Positions 45,254-50,406 of a stretch of DNA of 50,406 nucleotides are shown in pieces. The DNA is from Candidatus Kuenenia stuttgartensis (lineage in GTDB: Bacteria > Planctomycetota > Planctomycetia > Pirellulales > UBA1268): the NCBI GenBank assembly GCA_945870505.1, contig CAMBSN010000011.1, positions 1 to 50,406 on the forward strand, written 5' to 3'. Both the position numbers and the translations under genes were made by a program. The notes under the pieces were generated by a model that was given only the letters and a program-made list of their open reading frames with translations, had not been told where the DNA came from and did not search any database. Each line of letters starts with the position of its first letter. Position 1 is the stretch's first letter.

Positions 45254-45529
45254 GTGTCAGACCCGGCATCACCATCCCCCGCAGGAGTGGCGGCACGGGT
45301 CGAAGCGGTGATCCGTGACGTGCTCGGACTCGAATCCGCCGCGGTGCCGGCCACCGGCCGGCTTCGGGAGGATCTCGGTGCCGACTCGGTCGACGCGGTG
45401 ATGCTCGTGATGGCGCTCGAACGCGAGTTCCATGGCAAGATTGCCGACGAACACGCCGCCAAGCTTTCCACGGTCGAGGAGGTCGTCGACTACGTGAACC
45501 TGCGGATCGGAGAGCAGGCGCTCTCATGA
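45254..45529 (+). CDS. Acyl carrier protein
   Basis: 91 residues, starting at GTG with a TGGAGG site six bases before. The carrier motif is LREDLGADSVDAVMLVMALE with the phosphopantetheine Ser45. The final segment is TVEEVVDYVNLRIGEQ, typical ACP helix IV. It is coupled to the downstream ketosynthase (ATGA). The N-terminus carries an extra Pro/Ser-rich stretch. It is likely a dedicated carrier for this cluster, delivering an acyl chain to the ketosynthase and perhaps to the PKS. Confidence 0.92.
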   Translation: MSDPASPSPAGVAARVEAVIRDVLGLESAAVPATGRLREDLGADSVDAVMLVMALEREFHGKIADEHAAKLSTVEEVVDYVNLRIGEQALS

Positions 45530-46887
45530 GCCGCCGGCGGGTGGCGGTCACCGGCATCGGCATGGTGTCGCCCACGGGCACCACGGCACCCGCGTGCTGG
45601 GACGCCTGCCTCGCGGGCCAGGCGGCGGTCGCGCCGATCCCCGACCAGTGGCGGCGCTGGAGTGGGTTTCAATCGACCGTCTGGGCGCCGTTGCCGACCG
45701 TGGACTTTGCGGCGGCGGGCATCGCGCCGCTTGAGGCGATGCGGCTCGATGGAGCGGTCATGCTCGCGATCGTCGCGGCCCGGGAGGCGCTGGCCGACGC
45801 CGAACTGGAGGCGTCGCTGGTGGACGCGAAGCGCGGCATCTGGCAACTGAAGGGTGTCGATGGTGAGCGGGCCGGCGTCTGCATGGGCAGCGGTGGGGGC
45901 GGCATCACCACGCTGATCGAGTCGCAAAACAGCCATCTCCTCACGCCGATTCAACCACTCGCGTCACGCGGCACACCGGAGACCCCGGATCCCGCCTCCG
46001 ACGCCCTCGACACGCTGCTCGCGTCGCTCCCGAAGCGGTTCAATCCGTTCGCCGTGTCGATGATCATGCCGAACGCGGTATCGGCCACGCTCGGCATCCG
46101 CTACTCCCTGCGGGGGCCGAACACGACGTGCGCCCTCGCCTGCGCCGCCGGAACCGCTGCGGTGGGCCAGGCCCTGCGCTCGATCCGAGCCGGCGACACC
46201 GACATGGTCCTCTGTGGTGGAGCGGAGTTCGTGGGCGACCCGTTTGGCAGCGTGTTCCGGGCATTCGACACCGCCAAGACGCTGGCTTCCGTCGTCGATC
46301 GTCCGGAGACCGCCAACCGCCCGTTCGACCGCAGTCGCACGGGATTCCTGCTCGCAGAGGGGGGCGCGGCGGTGCTCGTCTGCGAGGACTGGGAGCACGC
46401 CCGCCAACGGGGCGCCCGGATATACGCCGAGATCGTCGGGTACGGCGAGTCGTTCGATGCCTACAGCATGATGATCATGGAGCCGACTGGACGGCAACTG
46501 TCGCGGGCCATCGGCCTGTCGCTCGCCGACGCCGGGATCGCCGAGGGCGACGTTGACTATGTCAACGCCCACGGCACCGGGACGATCGTCAATGACGACG
46601 TGGAATCGGCCGTCATCGAAGGGCTCTTCGGCTCACGGCCGCTCGTCAGCGCCACGAAGTCGCTTACCGGCCACTGCATGGGCGCGAGCGGAGCGATCGA
46701 GGCCGCAATCACCGCCCTGTCGTTGCGGGATCAGCGGGTGCACGGCTGCGTGAACCTGGAGGATCCGGTGCGGCCGCTGAACTTTGCCCGCCAGTCAACC
46801 GACGCCCAACTCGCCTGGGCGGTCTCGCAGTCGTCGGCCTTTGGCGGGCACAATGCGGCGATCGTGATGCGTCGGGCCGGGCCATGA
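45526..46887 (+). CDS. Beta-ketoacyl-ACP synthase (FabF-like)
   Basis: 453 residues, thiolase fold. It contains the nucleophile Cys206 in CALACAAGT, His349 in VNAHGTGT, Lys378 and His383 in ATKSLTGHCMGASG. The active site is complete, so it should condense. It starts RRRVAVTGIGMVSPTG, the family start. An insertion around 95-115 (DAKRGIWQLKG) and the low similarity of the acyl-pocket part suggest a specialised rather than housekeeping enzyme. It overlaps the ACP stop (ATGA). Likely role: building the fatty or beta-keto starter used by the type III PKS. Confidence 0.9.
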   Translation: MSRRRVAVTGIGMVSPTGTTAPACWDACLAGQAAVAPIPDQWRRWSGFQSTVWAPLPTVDFAAAGIAPLEAMRLDGAVMLAIVAAREALADAELEASLVDAKRGIWQLKGVDGERAGVCMGSGGGGITTLIESQNSHLLTPIQPLASRGTPETPDPASDALDTLLASLPKRFNPFAVSMIMPNAVSATLGIRYSLRGPNTTCALACAAGTAAVGQALRSIRAGDTDMVLCGGAEFVGDPFGSVFRAFDTAKTLASVVDRPETANRPFDRSRTGFLLAEGGAAVLVCEDWEHARQRGARIYAEIVGYGESFDAYSMMIMEPTGRQLSRAIGLSLADAGIAEGDVDYVNAHGTGTIVNDDVESAVIEGLFGSRPLVSATKSLTGHCMGASGAIEAAITALSLRDQRVHGCVNLEDPVRPLNFARQSTDAQLAWAVSQSSAFGGHNAAIVMRRAGP

Positions 46888-46979
46888 GTGGAGTTCCCGC
46901 GGAAGCATGGCCCCCGCGGGCGTGAACACCAGATCCAACCGTTTGCCGCCGGCCGCAGACCTCGTTCCCGACAGACGTG

Positions 46980-47687
46980 ATGCGAAACGACCTCTCCATC
47001 TACCGCACCCATGCAGCCCACTGGTGGGATGGGTCGCAGCGGTTCCTGCGGCTCCTGCAGAACCTCGTGCCGGCGCGACTGTCCCATTTCGACCAGGTCG
47101 TCGGCACCTGGCGGGGTATGGCCGTTCTCGACCTGGGATGCGGCGGCGGCTTCATGTCGGAGGCGCTGGCAAGGCGGGGAGCGAACGTCATCGGCGTCGA
47201 CCCCGTTGAGGCGGCGGTCGCCGCCGCCAGGGCCCATGCCGGCGCGGAAGGGCTAGCGATCGACTACCGCGTCGGCGCTGGTGAGGCGATCCCTGTCGCT
47301 GATCGCAGTGTCGACTGCGTCGTCTGCGTGGACGTGCTGGAACATGTCGCCGATATCGACTGCGTGCTCGATGAAATCACCCGCGTGCTCAAACCCGGCG
47401 GCTTGTTCCTGTTCGACACGATCAACCGCACGATGCTCGCGGTGTTCGTCGTCGTGCACCTGGGCGAGGGCATCCTGCGGCTGCTGCCGCGGGGCACGCA
47501 CGATCCGGCGAAATTCCTGAGGCCTGCGGAGCTCGCCGCCAAACTCGTCGCACGTGGACTGAGCGTCGGTCCGTTTATTGGGCTCGGACCCCGCGGGCTC
47601 GACCGGCGTCTCGACTTTACGTTCGGCCGGCTACCCTCGGTGCGGATCATGTACGCGGGCCACGCCCGCGCAGCCGTGGCCACATAG
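46980..47687 (+). CDS. UbiG-like SAM-dependent O-methyltransferase
   Basis: 235 residues from ATG at 46980 (GTG at 46977 is adjacent). It starts RNDLSIYRTHAAHWWDG, which is close to the FxxxAxxWWD opening of UbiG. The SAM loop is VLDLGCGGGFMSEALARRG (about 49-67), followed by GVDPVEAAVAAARAHA and VCVDVLEHVADIDCVLDEI. Its C-terminal half has PGGLFLFDTINRTMLAV, also UbiG-like. It ends the PKS operon. Together with the UbiE-like gene this gives both C- and O-methylation functions of quinone synthesis in one cluster. Confidence 0.85.
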   Translation: MRNDLSIYRTHAAHWWDGSQRFLRLLQNLVPARLSHFDQVVGTWRGMAVLDLGCGGGFMSEALARRGANVIGVDPVEAAVAAARAHAGAEGLAIDYRVGAGEAIPVADRSVDCVVCVDVLEHVADIDCVLDEITRVLKPGGLFLFDTINRTMLAVFVVVHLGEGILRLLPRGTHDPAKFLRPAELAAKLVARGLSVGPFIGLGPRGLDRRLDFTFGRLPSVRIMYAGHARAAVAT

Positions 47688-47710
47688 CAGATGGATGACG
47701 ATGGTCTCCA

Positions 47711-48583
47711 TCAGGGCAGCAGTCCGCGAAATGGTTCGTAAATCCGGAGCGAGAGAAGGACCTCTGATCGCAAAAATCCATAGGCTAAATCATCCGCGGT
47801 GACCGACCAGCCGAGACCGAATATCCGGTAGCTCACATCGACCGCGACACGATCGTTGACATTCCAGATGGCACCGACACCGATCTGCCAAGCATAGGCG
47901 GTGCGGTATTCGAGCACAGCCGGGCTCGGCTCTACCGAATCGATCTGCTGAAACGAGGTTTGGAAGCCAGCGCCACCGATGCCCCCACCCACGTAGGCAT
48001 CGATCCGATCCGTGAGCTGAAAGTCGCGCCATATGTTGGCCATCGCCGACCATCCGCCATAGGACTTGGCCTGCATCGTGCCGATGAGTTCGGGCTTGGG
48101 CGGAATGGGCCCTGGGGCGTCGAGACCGGTCCGCGGCGTCTCCCTGTTAAACCCGAGATACGTCTGTTCGATGGGATCACGATATCGTCCCTCGGCTTCA
48201 ACGCGGAGCCGGCCGCCGGGGCGATCGAACGCGATACCCATCGCACCGCCAGCGGTCAGTATCGACGACGGAGTGTTGTCGGCGGTCACGACCAGGAATG
48301 ATCCGCCGACGATGCTACTCACATAGAACTGGCGGGCTGGCCGATCGGAAGACATGCCACCAATTCTGCCCTATGGGGGCGACGGCATGACTGCCGAACG
48401 ATCAAATCCGGGCACGGAATAGTCGGGCTCGTACGGCACCTCGTCCCCTGAATCGAATGGGGAAAATGCATCGAGATTGAGCGATTCGAGAGCCTCCGCT
48501 GCAGCAGTCACGTGAAGCAGTGCGACCGCCATCAGCGAAACGCTGCAGGCGACGAGTGTTTTCTTCATGCTCCTGTGGTGCAT
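47711..48583 (-). pseudogene. Outer-membrane beta-barrel protein split by an in-frame amber stop
   Basis: Reading from 48583, a signal peptide (MKKTLVACSVSLMAVALL from the internal Met at 48568) and a linker (PFDSGDEVPYEPDYSVPG) run to TAG at 48371-48373. The same frame continues uninterrupted after this stop: GRIGG, then MSSDRPARQFYVSSIVGGSF from 48355 to TGA at 47711. The downstream part (214 residues) alternates polar and aromatic residues and fits an OmpA-like or porin-like beta-barrel. Alone it lacks an export signal, so the two pieces belong to one ancestral gene. Either it is a nonsense mutation, or the codon is read through. Local GC is lower (47761-47820: 32/60). Confidence 0.72.
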
Positions 48584-48844
48584 GGCCCACTCTCAGACGA
48601 TTGGCTTGCCGAAAATAACCGATCCGCGTTTTGACATCGGGGCCTGCCGACGGCCTGCTGGTGGAATCCTGCGTCGGTCCGACGCAGTCGACGCACACCA
48701 CACGGTCGACCAGGGTTGCCGCCGACGTTAGGGGCAATGAGGCGAGATTGAGGACTGACCTCTTCTCTTTCAAGCGAGGCCGCTTCTCGAGCCACCAGGC
48801 GGTGGTCTTTTTGCGTCGGGCATGCACATGGCGTATCGTCGACT
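48584..48844. other. Intergenic region, no recognised feature
   Basis: About 260 bases between the split beta-barrel gene and the toxin remnant. Frames are open by chance in this GC range, but none shows family character. It may hold the promoter of the minus-strand gene. Confidence 0.5.
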
Positions 48845-49069
48845 TCACGGGGCACGGACGACGGCCCTGCGGCGGCCGGGAAGCCCGCGGCGCGGTCGAA
48901 CGCTTGCCCTTAGGATGCCGCGTCGCTTGGCGACACCCGTAGCGGCACGCTCATCAATCAGGAGAGTGTCCGCATGCGTCTCGACCGCAAGCGCAATGGA
49001 AGTAGATTCTCCATCGGCCTTGATCTGCACGAGATAGTGCAGTGGAGAGCTGTCGGCGACGCCGTTCAT
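48845..49069 (-). pseudogene. Remnant of a PIN-like DUF3368 toxin with internal deletion
   Basis: 74 residues. The N-terminal part VADSSPLHYLVQI is the standard start of DUF3368/PIN toxins, with the first catalytic Asp. This joins directly to GESTSIALAVETHADTLLIDERA then GVAKRRGI, the conserved core with the later acidic residues. The middle domain of about 65-75 residues is missing, and the C-terminus after RRGI is unrelated Arg-rich sequence. The start follows two bases after the antitoxin remnant. The protein cannot be an intact nuclease. Confidence 0.7.
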
Positions 49070-49071
49070 TG

Positions 49072-49287
49072 CTAGATCAGCCTACAAAGCGTGGTAATCT
49101 GCTCGCGCAACTCTTCCGCGGTGATGAGATCCTCCGTCACGCGATGTCGCTTGAGAAGGTCATCGGTTTCAAATCGCGTCATGCCCAGCGAAAGGCCACG
49201 CTGGTGATATTCCTTCGCCACTCGGCACGGCAGATGCAAGACGGGTCTGCCCACGTCTGGCCTGGCTCGGTGCTCCCCGCGTAGCAC
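49072..49287 (-). pseudogene. Remnant of a UPF0175-type antitoxin
   Basis: 71 residues. The C-terminal half VAKEYHQRGLSLGMTRFETDD, then LLKRHRVTEDLITAEELREQI, resembles the helix-turn-helix part of UPF0175 antitoxins that precede DUF3368 toxins. The N-terminal ribbon segment is not recognisable and the frame begins inside a REP hairpin. It lies directly upstream of the toxin remnant, so the pair is a decayed toxin-antitoxin operon. Confidence 0.6.
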
Positions 49288-49303
49288 AGGTTTTCAACCT
49301 GTG
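49281..49303. repeat. REP hairpin (forward, GTAG foot)
   Basis: Same 23 bases as 28334-28356. It lies at the 5' edge of the toxin-antitoxin remnant and may have disrupted the antitoxin start. Confidence 0.9.
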
Positions 49304-49326
49304 CCTGTCCATCGCAGCCGCTCGGG

Positions 49327-49404
49327 GCGGTAAGGCGGTGGCAGAAGGCCGACGTCTCATCTGGCTGGCACGCCCAAGAGCGGTGTTTCACGCACCGCCG
49401 CCGG
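49327..49404. repeat. 78-bp dispersed block, copy 2
   Basis: Counterpart of 40789-40866, again following a REP hairpin. The two copies differ by a few substitutions. Confidence 0.8.
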
Positions 49405-49508
49405 CCCGGATGGCCGGCTCGCCGACAGGCTGCAACGGCCAGAACTGCGTTGCAGCACAACGCGCCGCCGGCCCGGATGGCCGGCTCGCCGACAGGCTGC
49501 AACGGCCA
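49398..49508. repeat. Exact 44-bp direct repeat, period 67
   Basis: Bases 49398-49441 and 49465-49508 are identical (CCGCCGGCCCGGATGGCC start, GGCTGCAACGGCCA end). They are separated by 23 bases and lie 3' of tRNA-Ser. Confidence 0.9.
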
Positions 49509-49530
49509 CGATGGCGTTGCAGCCGTAAAG

Positions 49531-49612
49531 CGGAGGGCACGGGATTCGAACCCGCAACCGATTTCTCGGCATCTGATTTCGAGTCAGACCGCTAGCCGTT
49601 CGCTTACCCTCC
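49531..49612 (-). tRNA. tRNA-Ser (anticodon CGA)
   Basis: Minus-strand cloverleaf with acceptor GGAGGGT/GCCCTCC and discriminator G at 49531. The anticodon stem TCTGA/TCAGA encloses loop CTCGAAA with anticodon CGA. A long variable arm (GCCGAGAAATCGGT) is diagnostic of the Ser class, and the T-loop is TTCGAAT. No CCA is encoded. Confidence 0.95.
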
Positions 49613-50047
49613 GTCATTCAGTCTATCGCATCGCCGCAGCGGCGGCGAGATTACACGTTTTCACCCAGATAAAACGAGCATTTAGGCTACGCCCGCGGGC
49701 CCGTCACGGAGGCCGAAACCGCCTCGAATCGCCCCGACCCCGCTCCGGCCTTGCGCACAGCCTGCGCACAAGAAACCGCCACCTACTGGCGCGGCATGAG
49801 CACGAGACCCGGGGGGCGTTATGACCCGGGGTTGCGAGCGTGAGGCTCCGATCTAGGCGCTACCGCCCCGCCGCCTCGCCCTTGCGGCCCTTCTCGCTGG
49901 CCCGCCACTCCCACGGCCGCACCGGTGCCTTGTCGACCCATAGGCCACGGTGAGCGGCTCAGCGTCCCCCGCCAGAAACACCACTGGGCAGAGCACCTTG
50001 CGATGTCCTGCCCAGCGTGAGATCACGAGTGCCGCGAAGGATTCAGG
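49613..50047. other. Gene-poor region, possible gene remnant
   Basis: 435 bases without an intact gene. On the minus strand, 50040-49945 reads VISRWAGHRKVLCPVVFLAG, and one base out of frame it continues WVDKAPVRPWEWRASEKGRK to a TAG at about 49861. This hints at a frameshifted small gene. No family is recognised. Elsewhere I see only GC-rich noncoding sequence. Confidence 0.35.
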
Positions 50048-50406
50048 TCAGCTTGCGCGGCGACGGCGGAATCGGAAGTAGCCGCCGAAGGCCAGACCGG
50101 CGAGCAGCGAAGCACACGTAGAAGGCTCGGGCACGACGCTGATAAAGCCTGTGGCCGGATTGAATGCGGCCGACTGATCGGCCGCGAGGCCAGTAAAGTT
50201 CACCGCCGAGAAAACACCAGACAAGCCGCCGGTGTTGGCAAAGAGTTGGAGCACATTCGTGCCCTCGGCGTAGGTGCCGCCGCTAAAGACGAGGTTGAGA
50301 ATCCCGCCGAACACTGCGCTGCCACTGCCACTCACGAGGTCGTAGGTACCGGCCGTGTAGGCAGGGTCAGTGATCTCAAACACGCTGCTCCCCGACTGCG
50401 AGAGGT
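50048..50406 (-). CDS. PEP-CTERM sorted protein (N-terminal part outside window)
   Basis: The open frame continues past the right edge. Visible are beta-rich segments (FEITDPAYTAGTYDLVSGSG, ILNLVFSGGTYAEGTNVLQLF) and the terminal sorting signal VPEPSTCASLLAGLAFGGYF followed by RFRRRRAS. This has the PEP motif, a hydrophobic helix and a basic end. PEP-CTERM proteins are exported and processed by an exosortase. The visible repeats resemble the autotransporter-like or beta-helix planctomycete surface proteins. Function unknown. Confidence 0.9.
   Translation of the reverse strand, partial: LSQSGSSVFEITDPAYTAGTYDLVSGSGSAVFGGILNLVFSGGTYAEGTNVLQLFANTGGLSGVFSAVNFTGLAADQSAAFNPATGFISVVPEPSTCASLLAGLAFGGYFRFRRRRAS

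Noticed and set aside
43024-47687. Housekeeping fatty-acid synthesis locus (acpP-fabF)
   Set aside because: The ACP and KS do sit side by side as in fab operons, but fabD/fabG are absent. The PKS and methyltransferase neighbours indicate a secondary pathway.
49531-49612. Attachment-site duplication of tRNA-Ser
   Set aside because: No second copy of the tRNA-Ser 3' end and no integrase were found near it in the window.

Overview
This is a high-GC chromosomal window, most likely from a planctomycete and plausibly of the order Pirellulales. The evidence is a secreted protein with a planctomycete-type C-x4-C-H haem motif, a PEP-CTERM sorting signal at the right edge, tetrahydromethanopterin and methanofuran cofactor genes, a Rho factor with a Gly-rich N-terminal extension, and several large secreted proteins with long Pro/Ala/Ser-rich linkers. 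The taxonomy is inferred from gene content; no rRNA lies in the window.

Layout. Bases 1-1473: the end of an integrated element (tyrosine recombinase) next to tRNA-Pro(GGG). 1663-9773: housekeeping genes (pyrF, ndk, NUDIX hydrolase, ftsH, surE, purine nucleoside phosphorylase, dapA). 9883-15381: a divergent cluster holding most of the pterin/4-aminobenzoate branch of H4MPT biosynthesis (pabB-pabA, beta-RFAP synthase, DHPS-like protein, DUF447). 15589-17204: an ammonium transporter behind a near-perfect sigma-54 promoter. 17317-30465: DUF3127 protein, a degenerate SDR with a PQQ-propeller partner, two tandem Cys/Met PLP enzymes, a large outer-membrane-like protein, a disordered repeat protein and rho. 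30466-40698: YHS protein, glpK, STN-like and TPR secreted proteins, the methanofuran gene mfnB, an NhaD-like antiporter and RNase D. 40956-47687: a biosynthetic cluster built around a type III polyketide synthase, with ACP, ketosynthase, three methyltransferase-like proteins and a flavoenzyme. 47711-49303: decaying genes (a beta-barrel protein with an in-frame amber stop and a toxin-antitoxin relic). Then tRNA-Ser(CGA) and a PEP-CTERM protein cut by the window end.

Two things stand out. (i) The type III PKS cluster brings together ring formation (PKS), UbiE-, UbiG- and ICMT/NnrU-like methyltransferases and a flavoprotein oxidoreductase. This suggests a polyketide route to a methylated phenolic lipid or alkylquinone, a ubiquinone-like decoration of a non-chorismate ring. 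(ii) About twenty short hairpins share the form GTAG-N3-CAGGTT-N3-AACCTG-N3', often as inverted pairs. GTAG at the foot of a hairpin is the signature of REP elements mobilised by RAYT (TnpA-REP) proteins. Almost all sit in gaps between convergent genes; every convergent gap longer than about 60 bases holds one of these hairpins or another palindromic repeat.

All function calls are from reading translated sequence and motifs; no database search was run.
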